Source: Winogradskyella marincola (GTDB lineage: Bacteria > Bacteroidota > Bacteroidia > Flavobacteriales > Flavobacteriaceae). From it: a DNA stretch of 64,000 nt. The notes under the pieces are model-generated. The model was not told where the DNA came from, did not search any database, and saw only the letters and a list, made by a program, of their open reading frames with translations. How positions within the stretch are numbered: position 1 is the first letter of the stretch; each line of letters begins with the position of its first letter. The stretch lies in contig NZ_JARSBN010000001.1 in assembly GCF_029624125.1 (NCBI RefSeq), forward strand, positions 124,001-188,000, given 5' to 3'. A program made the translations under genes and the position numbers. Below are positions 55,129 through 62,194 of the stretch, piece by piece.

Positions 55129-56085
55129 TTGAAACCAGAAAACAACCTTTCGAAAATAAAATCGCGACTGCATCCAAAAAACAAGCATAACACACGTTAT
55201 GATTTTTCTAAACTCATTGAGAGCTTACCTGAGTTATCAGAATATGTTTCTAAAAATAAATATGGTAATGACTCTGTTGATTTTTTTAATCCTGATGCGG
55301 TTTTAACCCTTAATAAAGCTCTACTAAAACACCATTATAATATTAATTTTTGGGAAATACCAAAACATTACCTCTGTCCACCAATTCCTGGAAGAGCAGA
55401 TTACATTCATTACATTGCCGACTTACTTGCAGAGAGCTTTTCAGAAATCCCAAAAGGTACAAACATTAGAGGTCTAGATATTGGTGTTGGTGCTAATTGT
55501 ATTTATCCTATTATTGGGCACCAAGAATACGGTTGGTCGTTTATTGCTTCTGACGTCAGTGAAAACGCAATTAAGTCTGCGAAGCAAATTGTTGAACAAA
55601 ACAGAAATCTTTCTTCTCACATAGAACTTAAGCTTCAAAAACAACGCAAATCGTTTTTTAAAGGCATACTTTCTGAAGATATAAAAATTGATTTTAGCAT
55701 TTGTAATCCACCATTTCATGCATCAAAAGAAGAAGCTGAAAAAGCTAATTTACGAAAGCTTAAAAACCTTAAAGGAAAAACTAAAGGCAAAACCAAATTG
55801 AATTTTGGCGGACAGCAAAACGAATTGTGGACCAAAGGTGGCGAAGCTCGTTTTATAAAAGATATGATTTTTGAAAGTAGAAATTTCAGTAAACAGTGTC
55901 TGTGGTTTACAACATTAGTGTCTAAAGAGGCTACTTTAAAAACTACTTATAAAATCCTTGACAATGTTGAAGCAACTGCTATAAAAACAATAGAAATGGG
56001 ACAAGGCCAAAAAACAAGTCGTTTTATAGCTTGGACATTTTTAACGGCACAAGAACAAAAGGAATGGAAAACTAAGCGTTGGTAA
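55129..56085 (+). CDS. rlmF: 23S rRNA (adenine(1618)-N6)-methyltransferase
   Basis: RlmF methylates N6 of A1618 in 23S rRNA. The product has LHPKNKHNTRYDF at the start, the SAM motif LDIGVGAN (about 116-123) and the N6-adenine methyltransferase motif NPPF (about 193-196), together with HPKNKHN and GGEARFIKDMI, all typical of RlmF. I use the TTG at 55129 (318 residues), because a TTG at 55108 lies in a -10 box. No in-frame ATG precedes the conserved region. Confidence 0.93.
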   Translation: MKPENNLSKIKSRLHPKNKHNTRYDFSKLIESLPELSEYVSKNKYGNDSVDFFNPDAVLTLNKALLKHHYNINFWEIPKHYLCPPIPGRADYIHYIADLLAESFSEIPKGTNIRGLDIGVGANCIYPIIGHQEYGWSFIASDVSENAIKSAKQIVEQNRNLSSHIELKLQKQRKSFFKGILSEDIKIDFSICNPPFHASKEEAEKANLRKLKNLKGKTKGKTKLNFGGQQNELWTKGGEARFIKDMIFESRNFSKQCLWFTTLVSKEATLKTTYKILDNVEATAIKTIEMGQGQKTSRFIAWTFLTAQEQKEWKTKRW

Positions 56086-56092
56086 AATATTA

Positions 56093-56195
56093 GTCACTTC
56101 GAGTGTTTTGAACTTGTTCAAAATGTATCGAGAAGTCTATAAATTAAATTATTCTCGATACTATTTGCTCATTCTTCGCAAATCACTCGAATTGA
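56093..56195. repeat. Dispersed composite palindrome, family A, copy 3
   Basis: Outer arms GTCACTTCGAG (093-103 of 56 kb) and CTCGAATTGAC (185-195) are inverted, with one mismatch. Inside are a TTTGAACTTGTTCAAA hairpin and a TATCGAGAA / TTCTCGATA inverted pair. It is the best-preserved copy of the family also found at 14439 and 21291. Confidence 0.8.
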
Positions 56196-56245
56196 CGTAT
56201 TAGGCAATTTTAAAATATAAATAAAGTTATAACTAACTATTGTTC

Positions 56246-56253
56246 TACCTTTG
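56246..56253 (+). promoter_or_regulatory. Putative -10 element of the DEAD-box helicase gene
   Basis: TACCTTTG exactly matches TAnnTTTG. Transcription from it would begin near 56260 and carry the 56264-56333 palindromes in a leader of about 98 bases. Confidence 0.5.
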
Positions 56254-56263
56254 TTTCATCATT

Positions 56264-56333
56264 GTCATTCCTGTGTAGGCAGGAATCCATTGGCTAAACT
56301 AAAAAGTGGATTCCGCATCAAGTGCGGAATGAC
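56264..56333. repeat. Composite palindrome of family B in the helicase leader
   Basis: Two hairpins follow each other: GTCATTCCTG / GCAGGAATCC, then GGATTCCGCA / TGCGGAATGAC. The outer ends GTCATTCC and GGAATGAC are also complementary, so the whole is one larger imperfect palindrome. It lies between the -10 box and the start codon of the DEAD-box gene. Confidence 0.82.
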
Positions 56334-56357
56334 AAAACCACTTTAAAATTCAAATAC

Positions 56358-57593
56358 ATGTCATTTAAGGATCTAAAACTCATCAAACCACTTCTAAAAG
56401 CTATTGAAGCTTCAGGTTATACGGAACCTACTTTAGTGCAAGAACGTACTATTCCTGTAATTTTAGAAGGTAGAGATGTTATTGTTTCTGCCCAAACCGG
56501 AACAGGAAAAACAGCAGCTTTTGCGCTACCTATTTTACAGCAGTTGTTTGATAAACAAGATGCTCCAAAACGTGGAAAAAAAATAAAAGCTTTAATTATT
56601 AGTCCTACACGAGAACTGGCGCTACAAATTCAACAGAATTTTAAAAACTATGCGCAGTTTTCTAACCTTAGATCGCTAGTTATTTTTGGTGGTGCTGCAA
56701 TTGAACCTCAGGTTGATGTTCTAAAAAAAGGTGTTGATATCCTTATTGCAACTCCTGGTCGTCTTTTAGACTTGCACAAACAAGATTATATCAACTTAGA
56801 TAAGGTTGAAAATTTTGTTTTAGACGAGGCAGATTTAATGCTTGCAATGGGTTTTATAGATGATGTAAAAAAAATAGAACGGCTTTGCCCTGAGGAAAAA
56901 CAGACCTTATTATTTTCTGCTACCATACCTTACAAAATAGAAGAGCTTGCAAATTCAATTTTAAAAAATCCTGAAAGAATTGATGTTACTCCAACGCAAT
57001 CTGTAGCTCAAGATGTGAGTCAGGTATTGTACTACGTGCCAAAACGCAGAAAAATAGAGTTGTGTTTGCATTTGCTACGAAATAGCATAAAAGGAAATGT
57101 TATCATCTTTAGACGCACCAAATTTGGTGTAAAAAAACTAGAGGAACGCTTGGCAGAAAAAGGTTATCGCGTAGATAGTATTCATGGTGACAAAAACCAA
57201 AGCGACAGACAAACTGCGCTTAATAAGTTTAAAAATGGTTATGTAAAAATTTTAATTGCCACAGATGTTGCTGCTCGTGGTATTGATATTAATGAGCTAG
57301 ATAATGTCTTTAATTTTGACATGCCAAACCAAGCCGAAACCTACGTACATCGTATTGGTAGAACTGGTCGCGCTGGTAATATTGGTAATGCATACTCTAT
57401 GTGCTCTGCTGATGAAAAAAACTATATAAAGACTATTGAAAACTATATCAATGTTCAGATTCCTGTTGAAAAGGAACATCCTTATCCTTTAGACCCAAAT
57501 GCAAAACCTACTGTACACAAAAAGAAAGGTAGCAAATACAAAAAGGGTCGTAAAAGTGAAGCCTCTAAGAAAAAGAAGAAACGCTGGTATTAA
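56358..57593 (+). CDS. DEAD-box RNA helicase
   Basis: This ATP-dependent RNA helicase has motif I AQTGTGKT (45-52), DEAD (156-159), SAT (about 189) and HRIGRTGR in the second RecA-like domain. It resembles RhlE-type helicases that remodel rRNA or mRNA, often at low temperature. A lysine-rich tail (KKKGSKYKKGRKSEASKKKKKRW) ends the 411-residue chain and should bind RNA. I start at the ATG 56358 (MSFKDLKLIK); the reading frame extends upstream through a palindromic repeat that is not coding. A terminator follows. Confidence 0.95.
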   Translation: MSFKDLKLIKPLLKAIEASGYTEPTLVQERTIPVILEGRDVIVSAQTGTGKTAAFALPILQQLFDKQDAPKRGKKIKALIISPTRELALQIQQNFKNYAQFSNLRSLVIFGGAAIEPQVDVLKKGVDILIATPGRLLDLHKQDYINLDKVENFVLDEADLMLAMGFIDDVKKIERLCPEEKQTLLFSATIPYKIEELANSILKNPERIDVTPTQSVAQDVSQVLYYVPKRRKIELCLHLLRNSIKGNVIIFRRTKFGVKKLEERLAEKGYRVDSIHGDKNQSDRQTALNKFKNGYVKILIATDVAARGIDINELDNVFNFDMPNQAETYVHRIGRTGRAGNIGNAYSMCSADEKNYIKTIENYINVQIPVEKEHPYPLDPNAKPTVHKKKGSKYKKGRKSEASKKKKKRWY

Positions 57594-57622
57594 TTATGAG
57601 ACTTTAGACGCTAGAAATAGAC

Positions 57623-57660
57623 AAAAAAGCACTTAGCAAGCCCTAAGTGCTTTTTTATTT
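57623..57660 (+). terminator. Terminator of the DEAD-box helicase gene
   Basis: AAAAAAGCACTTAG and CTAAGTGCTTTTTT form a 14-bp stem with a six-base loop, then T residues. It shares the CACTTAG/CTAAGTG stem core with the terminators at 51353 and 53118. Confidence 0.88.
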
Positions 57661-57676
57661 TACAAACTTAATAGAC

Positions 57677-58837
57677 TTAATCCTCGCCAAAGTCAATAAA
57701 ATCTTCACCAAACCTTACAATACCGTTTGTAACATGAATTTTTATTTGGTTAGGATTGTCTTCCTCTCCAATAACCATCATTTTAGAATGCTCTTTTTTA
57801 CGGCTTGGAGGAATCTCTGTGATTAATTTGGCCCAATAATGCACTGTATTGTAGCCATACGTTTCTATAAAGTATTCTGACTTTTCAGGAAAAAACAGAT
57901 TGATTTCAGAATAATCTGATGCCATCTGGAATTCTCTAAAGTTTTGAGAAAAATTATGGAACCAAAACTTACTATTAAAATCTACTATCCTAACCTTTTC
58001 CGCTATTTCGCCAACTTTAATATTACTAAACTCAGTATCTACATCTACTTTTTTTAACTGCGCTACTTGTACCTCATCAACATGTGTAAATTTATAGTTT
58101 CCTCCTTCTAAAAAATTTGCTCTAAAACTTCCATTTACCACATCAAAAACATTGAATGGGTTTTGAATATTCTGAAACTTCAATTTTGTAGTTCTGGCAT
58201 TAACAACCAGTTGGTTATCTATATCGTTCTTAAAAATTAGGTTAGAATTTTCTGCCATTACTCGAAGCTTAATTTCTGGAGGTAGTTTTATAGAAAACTT
58301 TGTTCTTAAAATCTTTACATTTTTGGTGTTGATTTTTTTCTTGTTTCCTTTTTTATCTACCTCTCGTAAATTCTTTAAATACTCCTTAAGGCTTTTCCCT
58401 CTTGAGCTACTGTTTATGTCCAAAAAATACTGCTTAGACTTTCTAAAAACTCGGTTCGATTTTTCCTTGAAATTTATAAAATCACCTTCAAACTCAATAC
58501 CATAAAGTGTTTCAAGACTATAAGACACATCATTTTTTGCTTCACTACCACTTGTTTTAAATTCTAAAACAGCATCTTTTATTATTGCTTCGATTTTAAT
58601 CTCGTTAAGCTTGCTTTCTACCTCCTTTTTTGAATAGTTTTCAAATTCTAATGTGTAATCAAAATGTACTTTATCATCTTCTGATTCTGAAAACTCTACA
58701 TACGTGCCATTCAGATGGAGGTAAACAGACTCTAAATCTTTTGTCTCATAGCTTTTCTTGAAAATTTCCTTTACTTGTGTGTTACCTATTGCTGATGTGA
58801 TGAGCATCAGCAATAATAATTTAAATTGATTTTTCAT
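57677..58837 (-). CDS. Secreted protein, DUF4097-like, third gene of a sigma operon
   Basis: The 386-residue product has a signal peptide (about 1-20) and a beta-rich C-terminal part that repeats short strand patterns (FSNIKVGEIAEKVRIVDFN, SDYSEINLFFP), resembling the adhesin-like DUF4097 fold; that is a fold-level suggestion. Its start overlaps the anti-sigma-like gene by 17 bases, the same overlap as between that gene and the sigma gene. It is thus part of one unit, and may be the sensed or regulated envelope component. Confidence 0.72.
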   Translation of the reverse strand: MKNQFKLLLLMLITSAIGNTQVKEIFKKSYETKDLESVYLHLNGTYVEFSESEDDKVHFDYTLEFENYSKKEVESKLNEIKIEAIIKDAVLEFKTSGSEAKNDVSYSLETLYGIEFEGDFINFKEKSNRVFRKSKQYFLDINSSSRGKSLKEYLKNLREVDKKGNKKKINTKNVKILRTKFSIKLPPEIKLRVMAENSNLIFKNDIDNQLVVNARTTKLKFQNIQNPFNVFDVVNGSFRANFLEGGNYKFTHVDEVQVAQLKKVDVDTEFSNIKVGEIAEKVRIVDFNSKFWFHNFSQNFREFQMASDYSEINLFFPEKSEYFIETYGYNTVHYWAKLITEIPPSRKKEHSKMMVIGEEDNPNQIKIHVTNGIVRFGEDFIDFGED

Positions 58838-59333
58838 TTTGTTCGTTTTTTTGATTTAAAATTTTGATGTGTTCTTGTATATCTTTCAAAATCTGAAGTC
58901 TTGTTTGCAAATTTTCAACTAAAGCCTCAACAACTTGTATGTTATTAGCATCACTCTTGAATTGCTTTGAGATTATTTTATAATCATTATCTAATTCATC
59001 TAGTTTTTTCTTGAAACGCGCTACCAAAACCTCATCATCTGCTAAGGCTACAAAGCTTTGCCACTCGGTTTTTATTTCTTCTAAATACTCCGCTTCTACT
59101 GCTTCGACTTGCGCTATAAATGGCGAAATATTTTCTGTTGGTTGTTTAGGGAATAATGCAAAACCAATGGTAAGCGCTACAACTACTACAGCTACAGCTC
59201 CTATCCAAGTGTATCTTTTATTTTTAGATTGTTTTTGTTGATTTAACTTATCTAAAAACTCAGCTCTATGATTATCTGGAAGTGTTTTTAAGTCCTCTTC
59301 CTCCTTAAATAAATCTCTAATATCTTGCTTCAT
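58821..59333 (-). CDS. Putative anti-sigma factor membrane protein
   Basis: The 170-residue product has a short cytoplasmic N terminus (about 1-40, with a DLFKEEEDLKTLPDNHRAEFL segment), one transmembrane helix (about 42-62) and a long periplasmic coiled-coil-like segment to the C terminus. That layout, directly after an ECF sigma gene with a 17-base overlap, suggests an anti-sigma factor. There is no HxxxCxxC zinc anti-sigma motif. The pair probably responds to an envelope signal. Confidence 0.75.
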   Translation of the reverse strand: MKQDIRDLFKEEEDLKTLPDNHRAEFLDKLNQQKQSKNKRYTWIGAVAVVVVALTIGFALFPKQPTENISPFIAQVEAVEAEYLEEIKTEWQSFVALADDEVLVARFKKKLDELDNDYKIISKQFKSDANNIQVVEALVENLQTRLQILKDIQEHIKILNQKNEQNEKSI

Positions 59334-59865
59334 TATACTTCGGTTTTAAGAATTCTTGTAATTTTAGTTTACCACGTCTTAAGTGTGTTCTAGAGGTTTT
59401 TATCGGAATCTCTAATATCTCTGAAATTTCTGCATGATCGTACCCTTCTATGAGATAAAGCTTTATCACTATTTTGTGCTTTTCGTTGAGTTGCTCAATG
59501 GCTTTTAGTATGTCTTTTTTACTGACATTGGTATCAAAATTCCAATCGTCTTCATTGGTTATTTGTAGTTCTGAAACTTCAACATCAAAAAACTCAATTT
59601 GTCTTTTCTTTAAAACATCTAAACATTGATTGATTACAATACGCTTTAACCACGCACCAAAAGTTGCTTCAGGTTTGTAATTACTTAGATTTACAAATGC
59701 TTTTAAAAATCCTTCTTGCATAGCGTCTTTTGCATCTTCTTCATTATTAAGATACCGACTAGCCACTGTAAACATAGCATTGCAATACGTATCGTATAGT
59801 TGCATCTGTGCAATTTGGTTGCCTTTTTTACAGGCTTTAATTAAGGATTCTGTTTGTGTATGCAT
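59317..59865 (-). CDS. ECF-type RNA polymerase sigma-70 factor (locus 1)
   Basis: The 182-residue sigma factor has region 2 (YDTYCNAMFTVASRYL, DAMQEGFLKAFVNL, FGAWLKRIVINQCLD) and region 4 with a helix-turn-helix (HKIVIKLYLIEGYDHAEISEI, SRTHLRRGKLKL). It directs RNA polymerase to envelope or stress promoters. It is the first of three overlapping genes (sigma, anti-sigma-like, DUF4097-like). A second ECF locus (59997-60971) lies just upstream; the terminator at 59929-59966 separates the two. Confidence 0.93.
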   Translation of the reverse strand: MHTQTESLIKACKKGNQIAQMQLYDTYCNAMFTVASRYLNNEEDAKDAMQEGFLKAFVNLSNYKPEATFGAWLKRIVINQCLDVLKKRQIEFFDVEVSELQITNEDDWNFDTNVSKKDILKAIEQLNEKHKIVIKLYLIEGYDHAEISEILEIPIKTSRTHLRRGKLKLQEFLKPKYNEARY

Positions 59866-59928
59866 TTAGTTAGTTAGCGTCTTTGTATTTAAAAACGAAG
59901 AAAATGGGTTAGGGTTTCATTCGCAAAC

Positions 59929-59966
59929 AAAAAAAAAGAATTCAAACTATATTTTTTTGAATTCTT
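59929..59966 (-). terminator. Terminator of sigma locus 2
   Basis: AAAGAATTCAAA and TTTGAATTCTT form an 11-bp stem with a nine-base AT loop. A and T runs flank it on both sides. On the minus strand it follows the 134-residue gene and precedes sigma locus 1. Confidence 0.82.
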
Positions 59967-59996
59967 CTTTTCTTATTTAATATGTAATTGTATTTA

Positions 59997-60401
59997 CTAA
60001 TACGATAGTTTCTGATTAAAATACTGCTTTAATAACGGAATTTGAATTGCTACCATTACAGCTAACAATACCGTTGCATACATCAAAGTATTTGAAAAAT
60101 CTACAGATAAATTATTGAGTAAATCAAAAGATACTTCTGGTAAATTATAACGATCTGTAAGGCTTGAAGAGTCACTAGATTTATTTAAAACAATATTTGT
60201 AATTAAAGCCACAAAACCCAAACCTAACAACCACCAAACATATTTAGGAATTAGTGGTTTATAAGCAATTGTTTTAGTTTCTGAAAGTGCTTCAATTTTA
60301 GACATTACTCCTTCAGTAAAGTTTGTTGGAGCAGTTTCTAAACTGTCATTAGCCATCAACTTATTGATTAAATCCTCTATTCTTTTATCTTCATTTTCCA
60401 T
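59997..60401 (-). CDS. Membrane protein paired with sigma locus 2, possible anti-sigma factor
   Basis: The 134-residue product has an N-terminal soluble part (about 1-50, APTNFTEGVMSKIEAL) and two hydrophobic helices (about 53-68 and 104-122). It starts three bases after the second ECF sigma gene stop, so it is translated from the same message. Anti-sigma function is suggested only by position and topology. I see no zinc-binding motif. Confidence 0.7.
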   Translation of the reverse strand: MENEDKRIEDLINKLMANDSLETAPTNFTEGVMSKIEALSETKTIAYKPLIPKYVWWLLGLGFVALITNIVLNKSSDSSSLTDRYNLPEVSFDLLNNLSVDFSNTLMYATVLLAVMVAIQIPLLKQYFNQKLSY

Positions 60402-60404
60402 CTG

Positions 60405-60971
60405 TCAAGCTGTTTTGGGTTGAAAATACTGTTCTAAAATTACGGCTAACTTTTTTCTGGCTCTAAAAAGCTTCACTTTAACCGTATTGGCTTCAATATT
60501 TATAATTTTTGATATTTCATCTAAAGATAATTCTTCAAAATAAAATAACGTTAAAATAGCACTACTATCTTCTGGTAATTTATTGATACATTTCTTTATT
60601 AAATCGCTCTTTTCTTCTTTAATAATGTTGTCTAAAGCATTATCGATAGTATCTAATTTATTAAAAGTAAACTCATCTATAGCAACATTATTTAGATGCT
60701 TTTTGTTCTTCTTAATAGTATCTAAACAGGTATTATAAGCTACTCTATAAATCCATGTAGAGAATTTTGAATCTCCTTGAAACTTATCTAAAGACTTAAA
60801 CACCTTTATAAACGTATCTTGCGCTACCTCTTCTGCTTCTTCTCTATGCTTTAACATGCGCAATGCTAATGTATACACCAGGTCCTTATAACGATCTACT
60901 AATTGCGCATAAGCCTTAGTATCGCCATTTTTAATAGCTGCAATTAATATGTTTTCGTCGTTGGTGGTCAT
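60405..60971 (-). CDS. ECF-type RNA polymerase sigma-70 factor (locus 2)
   Basis: The 188-residue sigma factor has region 2 (YKDLVYTLALRMLKHREEAEEVAQDTF, FSTWIYRVAYNTCLD) and region 4 (SSAILTLFYFEELSLDEISKI, NTVKVKLFRARKKL). It is followed by a small two-helix membrane protein. A divergent DUF6249 membrane protein gene begins about 170 bases upstream and may be its target. Similar sigma genes with a small membrane protein are frequent in Flavobacteriaceae; the signal is unknown. Confidence 0.93.
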   Translation of the reverse strand: MTTNDENILIAAIKNGDTKAYAQLVDRYKDLVYTLALRMLKHREEAEEVAQDTFIKVFKSLDKFQGDSKFSTWIYRVAYNTCLDTIKKNKKHLNNVAIDEFTFNKLDTIDNALDNIIKEEKSDLIKKCINKLPEDSSAILTLFYFEELSLDEISKIINIEANTVKVKLFRARKKLAVILEQYFQPKTA

Positions 60972-61139
60972 TTTTAAGTTAAGACGACGGTTTGTTTCAT
61001 TAGGTTACAAATAGATTGAAAAAAATATTTTTAATAAAAAGTGTAACCTAAAAGTTTAGCTTGTCGTCATAAGCTAAGAATCAATTAAAATTAATCATTT
61101 ATCGATGCTTTTTTACGCATCAATTAAAAAACAAACATT

Positions 61140-61484
61140 ATGGACGAAGAAATATTAATACCAATTAGTCTTTTTGCAGCAATTTTTGGAATGGTATACT
61201 TATACTTTTCTACCAGAAACAAAGAGCGTCTTGCACTTATAGAAAAAGGAGCAGATGCCAGTATCTTTAATATTGGTAAACGCTCTGGCTCAGCCTGGAA
61301 AGTGGTTGTTATCAACATTGCTTTTTTACTTATGGGTATTGGCTTAGGCCTTTTTATTGCCAATGTACTAGAGAGTACAACGAGTTTGGACGATAATGTA
61401 ATCTATCCTGCAATTACCTTTATAATGGCTGGACTAGGACTTTATGTAGGCTACACACAGACAAAAAAAGCTTTAGACGAATAA
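61140..61484 (+). CDS. DUF6249-type small membrane protein
   Basis: The 114-residue product has three transmembrane segments: residues about 7-24, 52-76 and 87-104. The segment YFSTRNKERLALIEKGADAS after the first helix is typical of the DUF6249 family. The function is unknown, though such proteins often lie next to ECF sigma genes, as here (divergent sigma at 60971). A strong terminator follows at 61510-61551. Confidence 0.85.
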   Translation: MDEEILIPISLFAAIFGMVYLYFSTRNKERLALIEKGADASIFNIGKRSGSAWKVVVINIAFLLMGIGLGLFIANVLESTTSLDDNVIYPAITFIMAGLGLYVGYTQTKKALDE

Positions 61485-61509
61485 TAAAAAAGTCTAATCA
61501 ACTAAAAAG

Positions 61510-61551
61510 CAAACGCTTCTTCCTATTTATAAGGAGGAAGCGTTTTTTGTT
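61510..61551 (+). terminator. Terminator of the DUF6249 gene
   Basis: AAACGCTTCTTCCT pairs with AGGAGGAAGCGTTT (one G-U) around a seven-base loop, followed by T residues. It separates the DUF6249 gene from the acyl-carrier-like gene. Confidence 0.88.
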
Positions 61552-61562
61552 TTAAAGGTGTA

Positions 61563-61570
61563 TATTTATA
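61563..61570 (+). promoter_or_regulatory. Putative -10 element of the acyl-carrier-like gene
   Basis: TATATTTA matches TAnnTTTG except the last base. It lies 21 bases before the ATG at 61592, just after a terminator. An in-frame TGA stop lies at 61580-61582, so the protein cannot start further upstream. Confidence 0.45.
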
Positions 61571-61591
61571 TAATTAAATTGAGATAAGTCA

Positions 61592-62185
61592 ATGGGACTA
61601 GATTCTGTAGAATTAGTAATGTCAGCTGAGAAACTTTTTGGAATTAGAATTCCTGATAAAGAAGCGGAAAAAATAAATACTGTTCAAGAATTTGCTGATG
61701 CTGTATGTCATTTAATTACAATAAATCCATCTGAAAAATGTCTGAAACAGATAATGTTTTATAAAATTAGAAGTGCATTAAAAACATTAAATTTCTCTAA
61801 TAAAAATATTACTCCAGATACTGTTGTAAGAGACTTATTTCCTAAAGAGCATCTAAATACAAATTGGCTTATTTTTCAATCTGAACTTGGTCTAAGTTTA
61901 CCTAAACTAGCAAAACTTGATTACAACTCTAACCTAAATTCTCACATTAAATTATTTGGAATTAAAACCATAAAAAGAACTCTTCCTACCACCAAAGGCA
62001 CAATTAGACAACTGATAGACTGGATAATATCGCTTAATTTTAAAAAGACTATTGACATTAATCGTATTACCAATAAATATGAAGTTGAAAGGATTATTGC
62101 AAATATTATCCATAATAACATAGGAATACCAATAACCGAAATTGAATTAGAACATTCTATTAGCAATGATTTAGGAATTGATTAA
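61592..62185 (+). CDS. Acyl-carrier-like protein with permuted halves
   Basis: The 197-residue product starts MGLDSVELVMSAEKLFGIRI, which is the phosphopantetheine motif (S5) and second half of an acyl carrier protein. Residues about 55-110 are a degenerate carrier-like unit (NITPDTVVRDLFP) without the serine. The C terminus (YEVERIIANII, ITEIELEHSISNDLGID) is the first half of a carrier protein, and the chain stops exactly before the expected serine. An in-frame stop at 61580 and a terminator upstream show that nothing is missing at the N terminus. No acyltransferase or synthase gene is adjacent. The carboxypeptidase-regulatory-like gene follows after nine bases. Confidence 0.78.
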   Translation: MGLDSVELVMSAEKLFGIRIPDKEAEKINTVQEFADAVCHLITINPSEKCLKQIMFYKIRSALKTLNFSNKNITPDTVVRDLFPKEHLNTNWLIFQSELGLSLPKLAKLDYNSNLNSHIKLFGIKTIKRTLPTTKGTIRQLIDWIISLNFKKTIDINRITNKYEVERIIANIIHNNIGIPITEIELEHSISNDLGID

Positions 62186-62194
62186 TAAATAAAA

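Noticed and set aside
56093..56333. CRISPR array or attachment site in the palindrome-rich gap
   Set aside because: There are no regularly spaced direct repeats, no cas genes, and the words are inverted and shared with distant gaps; a dispersed repeat explains it better.
61592..62185. Pseudogene made by truncation of a longer carrier protein
   Set aside because: The frame is intact for 197 codons, starts behind its own promoter-like box and a terminator, and ends nine bases before the next start; both ends match carrier motifs too precisely for decay. A truncation cannot be excluded without homologues.
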